This document shows positions 1 through 10,500 of a stretch of 39,888 bases of DNA, piece after piece. The DNA comes from Desulfococcaceae bacterium HSG9 (lineage in GTDB: Bacteria; Desulfobacterota; Desulfobacteria; Desulfobacterales; JAUCGF01), in assembly GCA_030378005.1 (NCBI GenBank), contig JAUCGF010000125.1, positions 1-39,888 on the forward strand, given 5' to 3'. The translations under genes and the position numbers were made by a program. Every line of letters starts with the position of its first letter. The first letter of the stretch is position 1. Below the pieces are notes generated by a model. It was given only the letters and a program-made list of their open reading frames with translations. It searched no databases and had not been told where the DNA came from.

Positions 1-387
1 AGCGATACCGACAGGAAGTGCCGGGCACTCTCCCGATAACCACCGCAGAGTTGCGATCAGTTAGATTTTTTAACGGCAGCGGGTTGAAAATTGATCTCAT
101 AATGCGTTTATGAATAATTCAGGTTAAAGCTTCTTGATAATATTCAATTGCCTTTTTAGGTTGGCCCAAATAGTCATATATAACGCCAAGGTTTATAATA
201 TCTTCACTTTCACCGTTGATGTTTCCAATTTCCCTATCAATTCTCAGAGCTTGCGTATGATACGATATTGATTTTTCATACTTACCCAAATAATCAAATA
301 CAAGGCCAATATTTCCTATAACTGCGGCCTCTCCTAGTCGATCACCTAATTTTCTTAATATTTCCAATGATTGCTTAAAAAATGAGA

Positions 388-1397
388 ATGCGAATTAAGG
401 GTTGACATTTCCATGATTATGACTGATTTTATGTTAAATTTAACCCATAAATCAGGAGGTGTCATGGATTACGAAGTCGATGTGACAAGGCTTTATGACT
501 GGGAATTCAATTTAACCAGGCTCTATGTTTATGTATCAGACACATATTCTGAAGCTCTCAGGCCTTATTGTCAACGATTCAGCAATAATGTCCTCCCTTT
601 GTTCACCGACGAAGAGGTGATTGCGATATATCTTTTTGGTGTGACAGAAGGGTGTTCTCAAATAAAAAAAATTTATGGGCATGCCAAAAAATATCTCTGG
701 TGATTTTTTCCGATGCCGCCCTCGTATACCGCTTTTGTTCAGCGCCTGAACCGATCAGACACTTTGATTCCTGCTTTTGTAGAAAAAATATTGTATGATT
801 TCAATTGTTTATACGGTATGACAGAATCCGTCTGTCGTCTTATCGATGCCATGCCCGTGATTATGGCTGACGCAAAGAGTGGCTCCCGGGCAAAGGTCGC
901 TTACCAAGAGATAGCCGAAAAAGGTCACTGCGGTTCCAAAGGCATATGGTATTATGGCGTGAAACCACATGTCCTCGGCGCTGAACGTAAAGGAACGCCG
1001 CCTCAGCCTGAATATATCGGTGTCTCCGGAGCCGGCGCGCACGATTCACCTGTTTTTCGACTGATAGCGCCTCTGCTGCAGGGCAAAGAGGTTTATGCCG
1101 ATAAAGCTTACGCGGATGCATTATTAAAACAAAAGCTTATGGAAGAACAGGATACTGACCTGATGACACCTGTTAAATTGAAAAAAGGTCAGAAAAAACT
1201 TTTTCTTCCTGAACAGCTGTTTTCAACCGCAGTCAGTCGTGTCAGACAACCGATAGAGTCTCTGTTTTCATGGCTCCAGGAAAAAACCGGTATCGAGACA
1301 GCTTCCAAAGTGCGTTCCTATAACGGTTTGACAGTACATATCTTCGGTAAGCCGGCCGCAGCAATGCTGATGCTGGCTTTCAACTCTTAATTCGCAT
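388..1397 (+). mobile_element. IS982-like insertion sequence with inverted ends
   Basis: A 1,010-base element is bounded by imperfect inverted repeats of about 18 bases: 388-405 reads ATGCGAATTAAGGGTTGA and 1380-1397 is its reverse complement with one mismatch. Length and a single DDE transposase gene fit the IS982 family. The transposase stop codon lies inside the right repeat. I could not find a convincing target-site duplication, and the repeat ends are not ones I can match to a named IS, so the family call rests on the transposase. Confidence 0.7.
464..1390 (+). pseudogene. IS982-like transposase with in-frame TGA
   Basis: This is the only convincing plus-strand gene. The start at 464 is chosen because AGGAGG lies just upstream. 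Reading continues in one frame to 1390 except for a TGA at 701-703, between AKKYLW and FFPMPPSYTAFVQRLN; both sides match the usual IS982 layout, in which the PSY-FVxRLN block follows directly. The DDE residues are visible: D in IDAMPV, D in YADKAY and E in QPIESLFSWL, with YGVKPH corresponding to the family's YGxKLH motif. The product would have catalysed cut-and-paste transposition of its own element. With one nonsense codon and no shift it is a recently inactivated copy, unless the TGA is read through, for which I see no evidence. Confidence 0.75.
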
Positions 1398-1591
1398 CAA
1401 TAATAGTAAAGCCTGTTTGGAGATTTCTTGATTCTCAATAATAAGCTGAGTAATTTTATCAATATCTTTTCTGTTTTTTGCTTCAATGAGTTGCCTTAAA
1501 AATTCTTTTACCGGAAGCTCAGATTGTGCAAATACGGAAAAAGTTAGAAAAAAAATATAAGTAATATGGGGGCAATGGTCTTTTTTTTCAT

Positions 1592-1784
1592 AAGTTACCT
1601 ATTTGATTTTGAAGAAAATATTTCCGGAATTGATATACTTTCGAAGACAATAATTAGCGATTTTATAATTGACCAATACCCTTCATTTTTTTAGGATCTC
1701 AAGTTTCAGTTTACGCTTTTTAAACCGAGGGCAGAATGTCAAAACTCTTTATAATCCGCTAAATATACATATAAATAAGCGAGG
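1592..1784. other. AT-rich intergenic stretch, no gene seen
   Basis: This interval is AT-rich and has no supported reading frame. It would contain the promoter of the disrupted TPR gene and the 3' flank of the peptidase pseudogene. I see no clear terminator hairpin. Confidence 0.4.
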
Positions 1785-3157
1785 TCAAAAAAAATCCTTT
1801 TCAAAATGAACCACAGTTGTAACCGATTCTTCTTTCACATCCACGGCAAACTTCTCATACACCCACGTTTTCACACCGGACGGACTGTCAAACATCTTGC
1901 GGGGCCGACCGTAAGCGGATTTCAATTGGGTGGCGCTTAATTTTTGTTTCACCGGGCATTCTGCAAACTCAACCACCCATTCCATCGCAAGCAACGGAGG
2001 CAAGATTCACACGCGCTGGAATATACGCATCATCTTTTTCGCAGGCGGTCTTTAAATCACGCAGCGCGTATTTGATATGATATTCAAACTGCGCCATATA
2101 CGGGCATTCGTCATTCTTATCACCAGCACCTCCTTTTGATCTGAGGGTGGCGGCGCGGGTTTCGGTGTCTGGCATGGTTGCCAGTTTAAACCGACAGGCC
2201 CTATCATAGTCGCATTTTGCCAGCGCGTGCACCGCCATTTGATAGTGAATCAGACCCAGATTGTTAAAGGCTTCCCGGCAGGGATATTTTTTGCGGAAAT
2301 CCTCAATAAAAGCCAGCGCGTCTTCATGGCGCCCCAGTTGATACAGCCGCACACCGATATAAAACAGATCGATGTCATGTTTGACCGCCTTCATATTCGT
2401 CCGTAAAAAGGCGCATCGCTTTTCCGGCGTAGGATGAAGCGTATCGTTAAAGGCCGCGCCGCCGGTGGTCAGGTTCACCCATTCCTGGATAAAATTCTTG
2501 CCATGGCATCGGCGATGTATGTGAGGTCAAAACCGGCCATTGAGCGTAAAGCAAACTGTAGCCGTCGGCCTGAAGTTCTTTTTTGCGAGCGACTTCTTGA
2601 GCATGGGCCAGCAATTTATTTCTATCAGCAAGGTCCGAAACGCAATTTTCATCCAAGGAAGGATCGATATCTTCGGTTTTCAGAAAAAGACAAAGAATTT
2701 CCTCTTCCGCTTTGCGCCCGACTCCGAATTTTTTGACGGCTTCAAAGGCCGCGAGATGCAAGAAGTCATCTTTGGCCAGATGCGCCAGTTCATGCCCCAA
2801 GACGAAAGCCAAACGGGCGTCACCGGCTTTTTTATCTTTATCGAGATAACATATTTCCAGCCCTTTTTGGGTCAGAATAATTGTGCCATCTTTCAGGCTG
2901 ATCGCCCACGGATCCTTGGACTGGGGGATTATCACCAGATTAGGATAGCGGCTGGCTTTTTTATCAGCCACGGCCAGCACACGCTCAAAAACGGTTTCAG
3001 CCCTTGCTACCAGAGGATGATCTTGGGGAGTCAGCGCGCCGCCATGATTTTTAACCCACCAGGCGCCGTATTGCTCCGGTTCGGAGGCGCTGCAAGGAGT
3101 CAGGACGGCAAACGCATAAACAATGCCAAGAGCAATTGGTATGATCTGTTTTTTCAT
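1785..3157 (-). pseudogene. M48-like metallopeptidase with TPR-like C-terminus, frameshifted
   Basis: From an ATG at 3157 (AGGA 8 bases upstream) the protein has a signal peptide (MKKQIIPIALG through CSA), then a zincin core with HELAH (about residues 122-126) and a downstream KELQAD supplying the third zinc ligand, as in M48/BepA-type periplasmic peptidases. After LLYAQ the frame breaks. The natural continuation MAGFDLTYIADAMA is in another frame, NFIQEWVNLTTGG in a third, and a final shift near 1990 leads to a C-terminal part (AECPVKQKL ... GVKTWVYEKF). The middle part (YIGVRLYQLGRHEDALAF) looks TPR-like. At least three shifts in 1.4 kb beside intact neighbours argue for real decay. In the family these enzymes clear misassembled outer-membrane proteins; whether this one did is inference. 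Confidence 0.65.
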
Positions 3158-3220
3158 TTTGATTTTCCTTTTTGGCATGATAATTATCAATCCCCTTTTC
3201 ACCCTAATCTGAACTCAAAT

Positions 3221-4021
3221 TCATTTTTTGCTAACCAAACAATCCAGCCGCAGCCGATGCCGCTCATCAAACAGACGGCGTGATGCCAGCCGCAGTGCTA
3301 TCATAACACCGAAACCGGTTCCCGCGGCAATTAAAAACATAATCAAAATCTGATACTTGACGGCATCAATCGGTGAATTGCCGCCCAAAATCTGGCCGGT
3401 CATCATGCCCGGCAAGCTGACCAGTCCTGCACCGGCCATTGAGTTGATAATCGGAATCATACCGGCGCGCATACTATCGCGGCGAATATCAAGAAGCGCT
3501 TCAACACTGGTCTGGCCGAGCATGAGTCGCTGTTCAATCACCGCGCGTTGCTGCCAGGCGGTGTTCGTCAGACGATCCAGACAAATTGAGATGCCGTTCA
3601 TTGTATTGCCTAACAACATTCCCAAAAGCGGTATGGCGTACTGCGGCGTGTACCAGGGTTCGATTTTGATAACTGCTGATAAGGCGAACAGTGTGATTGT
3701 AAAAGAGGAAGTGAACATTGCGGTGACGCCCAGTCCGAATCCCTGCCATCCCTTGAATCTGCGTTTTTGCCGTGCCAACACTTCCCGGCCGGCCGCCATG
3801 AGCATGATAAACGCCATCAACGCTATCCAAGCCGGATGCGCCAGGTCAAACACAATTCGCAGAACAAAACCGATGAGCAGCAGTTGAACCGTAGTGCGCA
3901 GTGCCGAAATCAGTATTCGTTTTTCCAGTCCCAGGTGAAGACGATAACTCATCCAGGCCAACGCCAGAATTAAAAACGATGCCAGTGCCAAATCGGTCGG
4001 AGAAAGCGGAATCACACCCAT
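3221..4021 (-). CDS. fetB: FetB-like ABC transporter permease (UPF0014)
   Basis: This 266-residue, very hydrophobic protein has about seven predicted membrane segments and the family-typical stretch LLGMLLGNTMNGISICLDRL, followed by a charged cytoplasmic helix (QRLMLGQTSVEALLDIRRDSMRAGMIPIINSMAGAGLVSLPGMMTGQ). These are hallmarks of the FetB/YbbM family, the membrane half of an ABC exporter linked in E. coli to iron efflux and resistance to peroxide stress. Its start codon overlaps the stop of the upstream ATPase gene by one base (TGATG), so the two are translationally coupled. The substrate in this organism is inferred only from the family. Confidence 0.85.
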   Translation of the reverse strand: MGVIPLSPTDLALASFLILALAWMSYRLHLGLEKRILISALRTTVQLLLIGFVLRIVFDLAHPAWIALMAFIMLMAAGREVLARQKRRFKGWQGFGLGVTAMFTSSFTITLFALSAVIKIEPWYTPQYAIPLLGMLLGNTMNGISICLDRLTNTAWQQRAVIEQRLMLGQTSVEALLDIRRDSMRAGMIPIINSMAGAGLVSLPGMMTGQILGGNSPIDAVKYQILIMFLIAAGTGFGVMIALRLASRRLFDERHRLRLDCLVSKK

Positions 4022-4623
4022 CAGATGATTTGCTCCTTCAATGCTTCATGATGAATTTGAAAATGCCGCTCCGCCACCCGTGCGATTTGCTCCATGTCAT
4101 GGCTGACCCATAGCACTGCCGCACCGGTATCGCGTCGATATTCGACGATCAAAGTTTCTGCATTCTGAATGTTGGCAGAATCCAGACTGGCCGTGGGTTC
4201 GTCTAATAAAAGCGCTTGCGGCCGGCTGCTCAATAGCCTTGCCAGCGCAAGACGTTGACGCTCACCTGATGACAGCCGGCTGACCTGCCATGATAATGCA
4301 TCTTCATCAAAACCAAGCCGTTTCAGTAAGGTCAGCTCAACCGCTGATGTGAAATTTTCACCTGCCGTATCATGCCACCACTGACTTTCCGTGGGTAGCA
4401 AGCCGACTTGCTTACGCCATTGGGGAGCCTGCATTGTCTGACATTCGGCATCATCTAAAAAAACATGACCGCTATGGGTGTCTAAGTCGGCAATTGCGCG
4501 CAACATTAAAGTTTTGCCCGAACCGGAAATGCCTGACAGTCCGACGCATTGGCCGGCTTGGACGGTCAAATTAAAAGGCCCGCGGCCTTGGTAGCAAAGT
4601 GCTTTGATGTGTAATCGACTCAT
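4021..4623 (-). CDS. fetA: FetA-like ABC transporter ATP-binding protein
   Basis: This 200-residue ABC ATPase has Walker A (GISGSGKT), a Q-loop region (LLPTESQWW), the signature LSSGERQR, Walker B with catalytic glutamate (ALLLDEPTA) and the H-loop (VSHD). It pairs with the FetB-type permease immediately downstream, which fits FetAB/YbbLM rather than a generic importer. I choose the ATG at 4623 (MSRLHIK) over an in-frame TTG at 4647 because the latter would lie inside the end of the preceding gene; the ATG falls 14 bases after that gene's stop. The Shine-Dalgarno sequence is weak, so coupling to upstream translation is likely. Confidence 0.85.
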   Translation of the reverse strand: MSRLHIKALCYQGRGPFNLTVQAGQCVGLSGISGSGKTLMLRAIADLDTHSGHVFLDDAECQTMQAPQWRKQVGLLPTESQWWHDTAGENFTSAVELTLLKRLGFDEDALSWQVSRLSSGERQRLALARLLSSRPQALLLDEPTASLDSANIQNAETLIVEYRRDTGAAVLWVSHDMEQIARVAERHFQIHHEALKEQII

Positions 4624-4637
4624 ACGCAATTTTTCTT

Positions 4638-5879
4638 TTAAAGCCAACCATTTTTGAATTTTTTTATGGCCGCACCGGCAGACTTCCCCGGCGTGTTCAG
4701 CATAACAACAAAGCGATACAATTGACCATTATCGGCTTTTAAATAACCGGCACGGGTTTTGACGCCCGTGAGTGAACCGGTTTTATAAAATTCACGTCCC
4801 CGATGGCGCATCAAATTACGATACGGTTCAAAGGCGTTAAGAATTTTCAGCATAGTCATGGCTGTGACATGGTTTTTTCTCGAAATGCCGGAGCCTTCCG
4901 CTATTTGGAGGTTTTTCAATTTCAACACATCGCGGGCAAATACTCTGGCCGCTTTAAGACCCTTGGTCAAATCACCGGGAGCGCCATACGCTTTTGCACC
5001 GCAGGCAATCAACAACTGGTTGGCCGTGAAATTGTTAGAATATTCGAGTAGCCTGGAAATTACCTGCGTAAGTTTAAATTTGGAACGACGTCTTAAAATT
5101 AGCGTATCACGCTCCGGATCGATTCGGCCGATTTTAACAGCACCCTTTATTTTGATGTTTTTTTTGGACAAAAAGAAACGTAACATAAGGCCGGTGTATA
5201 ACGTAATCTCGTTATGATCATGGGAAAAGGTGATGCGGCCGGCTTTCAACCCGGATTGGCGGATACGTTTCAACGCAATGGGCAAAAGAGGCGTTTGCGT
5301 TTCGGAGCTAACCGTAACACCGTTACGTTGTTTAAAAAAAACCGTATTAAAATTGACGCACAACGCTCCGTTAGGCGCATCATAAGGATTATTGGAAAGT
5401 GTGCGGCCGGGGATAACTATCGGTGTTTGAAAATAAGCCGCATCTAAAATCAGATCATTAAAATGACGAAAGCGACCTTTCATGGTTTCGGAAATCTCTA
5501 ACAGGTCTTCGGAAGTAAAACTGGGATCGCCATGCCCTTTGACCTTCAGATTTCCTTGGCTGTCTTGATAAAAATCCGTTACAAAATGATAATCCGGTTT
5601 TAAATAGTAAAGTGCGGTAAGTGCGGTAAATATCTTGAGAACAGATGCCGGAACCAGCGCTTTAGTCGCATTTTTTTGGTAGAGAATATTTCCCTGAGCA
5701 TCGGTTAGAAGCGCCGCATCATTTTGTGCGATCAGGCTATCAAGCTGTTTGCCCGCATTTTTAAGCCGACCGGCTGACGAATCAGCCGGATAGACAGCAA
5801 AAAAAAACGCCGCCAGCAGCAGCATAAGCATACGCCCCAATTTTTGGGGCGTCAAAAAATATTTTACAATAGCGGTCAT
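4638..5879 (-). CDS. dacB: D-alanyl-D-alanine carboxypeptidase, S13/PBP4-like
   Basis: This 413-residue exported penicillin-binding protein has a hydrophobic N-terminal signal (about residues 15-32). All three catalytic motifs of the family are present: S79-V-L-K82 (nucleophile serine and lysine), S281-N-N and K366-T-G-S. It would cleave the terminal D-Ala of peptidoglycan stem peptides, and possibly cross-links, in the periplasm. It is somewhat short for PBP4, with a reduced insert between the first two motifs. Its ATG directly follows the yebC stop (TAA-ATG), so it is part of the same transcript; the link to YebC and the iron exporter looks positional rather than functional. The gene symbol is by family. 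Confidence 0.85.
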   Translation of the reverse strand: MTAIVKYFLTPQKLGRMLMLLLAAFFFAVYPADSSAGRLKNAGKQLDSLIAQNDAALLTDAQGNILYQKNATKALVPASVLKIFTALTALYYLKPDYHFVTDFYQDSQGNLKVKGHGDPSFTSEDLLEISETMKGRFRHFNDLILDAAYFQTPIVIPGRTLSNNPYDAPNGALCVNFNTVFFKQRNGVTVSSETQTPLLPIALKRIRQSGLKAGRITFSHDHNEITLYTGLMLRFFLSKKNIKIKGAVKIGRIDPERDTLILRRRSKFKLTQVISRLLEYSNNFTANQLLIACGAKAYGAPGDLTKGLKAARVFARDVLKLKNLQIAEGSGISRKNHVTAMTMLKILNAFEPYRNLMRHRGREFYKTGSLTGVKTRAGYLKADNGQLYRFVVMLNTPGKSAGAAIKKFKNGWL

Positions 5880-6614
5880 TTAAATAAACTCATCGGGAAT
5901 ATCAGCATTGGTGTAAACTTTCTGCACATCGTCACAATCGTCAAGCATATCCATGAGACGTACCATTTGGTCGGCCTCTTTGCCTTGCAAATCTGTATTG
6001 GTGTGTGGCAGCATCGTTACTTCACCGGCAATACAAGCAATGGATGCATTATCAACAGCCGTTTTGACCGCTTCAAAATCGGCCGGAGCGGTGATGATTT
6101 CAAAATTGTCGCCATCTTCGCGCATATCTTCGGCACCGGCGTCAAGCGTGATTTCCATGAGCGTATCTTCATCGACCGCACTTTGTTCCACAACAATATA
6201 ACCTTTTTGGTCAAAAAGATAGGAAACGCATCCATTTTCACCCAGATTACCGCCGCATTTGGCGAATATATGGCGAATATCTGCAACGGTGCGGTTGCGG
6301 TTATCGGATAGAGATTCGACCAGAACGGCCGCGCCGCCAGGCCCGTAACCTTCGAAAGTAGCCTCTTCATAATTCACGCCTTCCAACTCACCCGTGCCTT
6401 TTTTAATACCTCGCTCAATATTATCTTTGGGCATATTTTCACTTTTAGCGGCCTGAACAGCAGTGCGCAGGCGTGGATTGGAATCAAGATCGCCGCCGCC
6501 CATACGTGCCGCTACGGTAATTTCTTTGATTAATTTGGTGAAAATCTTGCCTCTTTTGGCGTCAGCAGCGCCTTTTTTGTGCTTAATGGTTGACCATTTG
6601 CTATGTCCTGACAT
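5880..6614 (-). CDS. yebC: YebC/PmpR-family protein
   Basis: The 244-residue product starts with the invariant MSGHSKWSTIKHKKGAADAKRGKIF and contains the conserved NIERGIKKGTGE and YEGYGP-like (FEGYGPGG) blocks, over the full family length. AGGAGG lies close upstream of the ATG. The family has been described as transcriptional regulators, and more recently some members as ribosome-associated factors that relieve pausing at polyproline-type motifs; the sequence does not decide between these. It sits between rlmE and dacB in one operon, beside a ribosome-modification gene. Confidence 0.93.
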   Translation of the reverse strand: MSGHSKWSTIKHKKGAADAKRGKIFTKLIKEITVAARMGGGDLDSNPRLRTAVQAAKSENMPKDNIERGIKKGTGELEGVNYEEATFEGYGPGGAAVLVESLSDNRNRTVADIRHIFAKCGGNLGENGCVSYLFDQKGYIVVEQSAVDEDTLMEITLDAGAEDMREDGDNFEIITAPADFEAVKTAVDNASIACIAGEVTMLPHTNTDLQGKEADQMVRLMDMLDDCDDVQKVYTNADIPDEFI

Positions 6615-6657
6615 TTTATTTTCCTCCTGTTAGAATTTAGAATTTGCTGCTCGTTAT

Positions 6658-7260
6658 TCAAAGTTTTTTCATTCCGATAACATAAATTTCCCGGCTGGCT
6701 TTACGGCTGCTTTGGGGCTTGAATGTTTTACATGTTTTGAAACAGCGTCGTACCTCGCCGGTAAAATTTTGGAAATCACCGCTTTGAAAAATTTTACATG
6801 CAAAATTGCCGCCCGGTTTCAGAAAACGTTGCGCCAAATTCAGCGCTTCATCAGCCAAATTCTGCGACCGGGCTGCATCAATATGTTTATTACCGGTGGT
6901 GGCCGGTGCCATGTCACTTAAAACGACATTAAATTGATAATCGACCGTCGCTGACAGGGCTTCTTCTGAATTAAAAATATCGCCGGTTATTGCCCTTACA
7001 TGAGATGGCACAGAAATGGTGACGGCTTTCAAATCAATTCCCAAAACACATCCTTGCTCGCCCGTCTGTTCCGCCGCATAAAGAAGCCATGCACCGGGGG
7101 CGCAACCTAAATCAAGAATATGGTCGCCTTGTCGAATCAAACGATATTTACGCTGAATCTCTTTGAGCTTATAAACCGAGCGCGCGGGATAATGTTCTTT
7201 CTGGGCTTTGCGGGTATAATGATCCTGCCAGCGATTTTTTTTTAGAGTTGAATGGGGCAT
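6658..7260 (-). CDS. rlmE: 23S rRNA 2'-O-ribose methyltransferase RlmE (FtsJ/RrmJ)
   Basis: This 200-residue Rossmann-fold methyltransferase has the SAM-binding motif DLGCAPGAW. The K-D-K-E catalytic tetrad of the FtsJ family is visible at K31 (SVYKL), D116 (LSDMAP), K156 (CKIFQ) and E191 (REIYVIG). By family it methylates the 2'-OH of a 23S rRNA A-loop uridine in the large subunit. It is the first gene of the rlmE-yebC-dacB-fetAB run, 43 bases before yebC. There is no strong ribosome-binding site in front of its ATG. Confidence 0.93.
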   Translation of the reverse strand: MPHSTLKKNRWQDHYTRKAQKEHYPARSVYKLKEIQRKYRLIRQGDHILDLGCAPGAWLLYAAEQTGEQGCVLGIDLKAVTISVPSHVRAITGDIFNSEEALSATVDYQFNVVLSDMAPATTGNKHIDAARSQNLADEALNLAQRFLKPGGNFACKIFQSGDFQNFTGEVRRCFKTCKTFKPQSSRKASREIYVIGMKKL

Positions 7261-7592
7261 GATTGAATTATTTTTTTATGACAGATATTAATTTACGGTA
7301 TCGTATAACTTCGCTCCCTTATATAGGCTTTAAGAAAAATCTTTTGGGTTTAATGCAGGTGGGCATCGCCCGCTAACAATTTGGTATTACGCATAATTTT
7401 ATTTGTCGATGCCCACCAGTTTATTCCCAATAACTTTATCTTAAAACCTATAATAACAATAAATATTCTTTAAATCAATGCCTAAGTTTTTGACCGAGCG
7501 AACACAGAAGATTCAGGAACATCTGCCCTACTATAACGTGAGTTCGATATAAATTAGACGATGAAAGGCTTAGTGGTTTCTTAGATTTTATA
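7261..7592. other. 332-base intergenic interval with one hairpin
   Basis: No gene is supported here. The interval separates the housekeeping operon from the signalling island, is AT-rich, and carries the inverted repeat listed separately at 7358-7417. It should hold the promoter for rlmE and the 3' end of the giant kinase transcript. Confidence 0.5.
7358..7417. repeat. inverted repeat, 11-bp perfect arms
   Basis: GGTGGGCATCG at 7358-7368 is exactly complemented by CGATGCCCACC at 7407-7417, with a 38-base AT-rich spacer. It resembles small REP-type palindromes. It could act as a bidirectional terminator, but no T-run follows either arm. Confidence 0.55.
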
Positions 7593-10500
7593 CTACCTGT
7601 ATTGTTTAGCAGGGCTACTCGTCAGAGCGATTAATTTATCGAATCTGAAGTCACGCGTTAATTTAACCAGAGCTTCGGCTATGTCAGGCTTTTCAGGTCG
7701 AATCTGCTCGATAAGCTTGAGAACCGGTTTCCGATACCCTCGTTTGACGGCCTGCCTGAATTCGGCTATCCATTCAGCAGGCAGGCAGTCCAAATCAGCA
7801 AGGGTGAGGTCTGTTCGGGCCTTCCGAACATCATCCTGTTCGGCAGGTTCCTCATAAATATAGCGAACTCTCAGATGGCGTTTCACGGCCTCGAATATCT
7901 CCGACTCATGGGCCGGTTTGCAGATAAATTCATCGCAACCGGCTGCCAGGATAGCCGTCCTTTCTTCCTCAAAAACCGAGGCCGTCATAGCGATCACCGG
8001 TATTTTTTGGCCTTGCGGCGTTGCCTTGATTATCCGGGTGGCTTCAAACCCGTCTTTTACCGGCATCCGCATGTCCATAAATATCAGATGGGGCCTTTCT
8101 TTGGCAATCATCTCAATCGCTTCTTGACCGTTAACGGCTTCTTGGACAGCGAAACCTGCCGATTGAAGCAACTGAGCCAGAAATTTCCGGTTTTCCCATT
8201 TATCTTCAACAATCAGAATCAGATAGGTCTCCTGATTCGGTTCAAGGCCGATAACTTTGCGGACAGACGGTTCTACTTCGATTTCGGCCGCATCCGCCGG
8301 TTCGGCCGGAATATGGAATGTAAATACGGAACCTTTGCCGACTTCACTGGCAACTGTGATATCGCCGCCCATAAGACGAACCAGTTTACGGCTGATGGCC
8401 AGCCCCAGGCCAGTGCCCTCGTCGTTTCGCAGTCCGCTTTGAGTGCGCTTAAAGACATCAAAAACAGCTTTTAAATCCGAAGAGGCAATGCCCACGCCCG
8501 TGTCTTCAATTTTAAAATGGATTTTAAACCCGGAACCCCAAATTTGAAGTGTCACACTGCCTTTTTCAGTAAACTTGATGGCATTGTTCAGCAGGTTGAT
8601 CAAGACCTGGCGGAGTTTGCGATCATCACCTTGGATATATTGAGGGACGCCGTTGTCGCGAAAGACGTTGAATTTCAGATTCGCGGCGTCGGCTCTGACG
8701 CGTATCATTTCTTCAATGTTCGTGAGCGTTTGAAAGAGATCGAAATTTCTGTTTCTCAAAATTGAACGCCCCGCCTCAATTTTCGACATATCCAGGATAT
8801 CGTTGATCAGCATGAGCAAATGCTCTCCGCTGCGATTTACAATTTCCATATTTTTCCGTTGGGAGGGTAAAAGATCGGAATCGCGCAACATCAATTGGGC
8901 GAATCCGAGAATCGCGTTCAAGGGAGTTCGCAGTTCATGGCTCATATTTGCCAGAAACGCACTTTTGGCTTTATTGGCGGTTTCGGCGGCTTTCTTGGCT
9001 TCTTTAAGCTCCGTTTGGATGTTAATATTTTCTGTAATATCGTTCATAATTATCAAAGAAAATTCCTCAAACGGAACCATATAGAATTCGCAGCGCCGTT
9101 TCGTTCGATCTTTTATCGTGAGATCCCATTCCTGCATTTCAATATCTTCATCGTGAGCTATTGCGTACTCAATCGCATCCATCCATGATTTTTGCACTGA
9201 TCTTCTATAATTTTCATCAGGATAAGCTATTTGCCACCACTGTTCCGCTGTGGATACATCATTCAATGTATAACCGAAAAGTTCAGTAAACTTGTCGTTG
9301 AAATATTCCATATCCTGGTTGGCATCCGTAATGACCATTGGCAAGGGTGAGTTTTCAATCATTGTCCTTAAACGTTTTTCACTCTTCAGTAAGGCTTCTT
9401 CCGCATACTTACGCTCGACAACCTTCCCAAGCCGTTCGGTAATAGCGTCGATCATATTTCGTTCTTCTTTCAGGAAAGGCCCTTCATCACTGACCTGTCT
9501 TTCCTCCAGGTAATATACATCCAGACTTCCGATGGGTTCGCCTTTATCCAAAATGTCACTTGCGAGTTTCCAAATCGTTTCCTTAAAGTTATCCGTTTGA
9601 AACATCCGTCCTTCGATAATGATTCGGGCGCAGGTGATGTCCGAATATTGCCAGAAGGGGGAAATGAGATTTACAGTGCCTTGAAGTATTTCTTCCAAGG
9701 AAGCATCTGGCGTTTCAACAAGTTTTGAAATACTATACAAACAATTCAGTTCTTTGACTCGTTGGCCGAGATCATGGGTTCGCTGAATTACCTTTTGCTC
9801 AAGTTCCTTATTGAGTTTGCAGATTGCTTCCTCCGCCTGCTTACGTTCAGTGATGTCCGTAAAAGTAGCATAGACCTGGTATGGTTTTTTGTTTCCCTTT
9901 TTAAATTGCGGAATCGCATCAATGCTTATCCATTTATATCGATTCGCTTTAGGGTGAAATACACCCATTATTTCATTGTGTACACTCTTACCTGTTCTCA
10001 TTGCAACATGACCAGGATGGGTTTTCCCCGGAAATTCCGAGCCGTCTTCATGGATAGCCCGCCATCGGGGGTCAAGGGAAGTTCGGCCTGTCATTTGTTC
10101 TAAAGACACTCCCAGTATATTCTCAGCAGAAGAATTTGCCGATATAATATGCCCGTCAGCATTCTGATAAACCACTCCCTGTGACATAGATTCAAATAGA
10201 GTTCGATGTTTCACTTCACTCTCTATTAGCACCTGCTTCGCCTGCTTGCGCTCGGTAATGTCCCTGCCTAATGCTTCAAAATAGATTATTTTGCCTTCTT
10301 TGTCGAGCACCGGGATTATGGTGTGCTCCATAAAGATTGTACGGCCATCCTTGGCAATCCAGCCTAATTCAACGTCTTTAAATGGTCTTTTAGTTGTATT
10401 TATTTTTTCAATAACGCGCTGTTGTTTCTCCATGAAATCCGGGTGGATTATTTTAAAGGCATGGGCTTTATCAGCTAGCCACTCTTTCAGTGAATATCCG

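Larger units (their letters stand above)
119..1591 (-). pseudogene. secreted TPR-repeat protein, interrupted by an IS
   Basis: The minus strand carries two separated pieces of one kind of protein. The 5' piece (1398-1591) starts with an ATG and a signal-peptide-like sequence (MKKKTIAPILLI, then after a +1 shift in a homopolymer TFSVFAQS) followed by about 45 helical residues. The 3' piece (119-396) encodes two clear tetratricopeptide repeats (IGNIGLVFDYLGKYEKSISY and INLGVIYDYLGQPKKAIEYY). An IS982-like element sits between them. The 3' piece stops abruptly after EALT, in the middle of a repeat array that would normally continue. Such TPR proteins mediate protein-protein contacts outside the inner membrane; no specific partner can be named. 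The two pieces may not be directly contiguous, so a deletion may have accompanied the insertion. I am confident of the TPR identity and of the disruption, less sure that both ends belong to one original gene. Confidence 0.6.

Noticed and set aside
3..113. 37-codon open plus-strand stretch at the left edge
   Set aside because: It could be the 3' end of a gene outside the window (ends GSGLKIDLIMRL then TGA), but it is too short and unlike any family I know to call.
701..703. TGA in the transposase as selenocysteine
   Set aside because: IS982 transposases do not use a selenocysteine in this region and no SECIS-like stem was evident just downstream.
2540..3283. 247-residue plus-strand frame
   Set aside because: It is antisense to the M48 peptidase with HELAH, has phenylalanine-rich shadow composition and no recognisable domain.
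5844..6311. 155-residue plus-strand frame
   Set aside because: It lies opposite yebC and the dacB start; the minus-strand proteins are certain.
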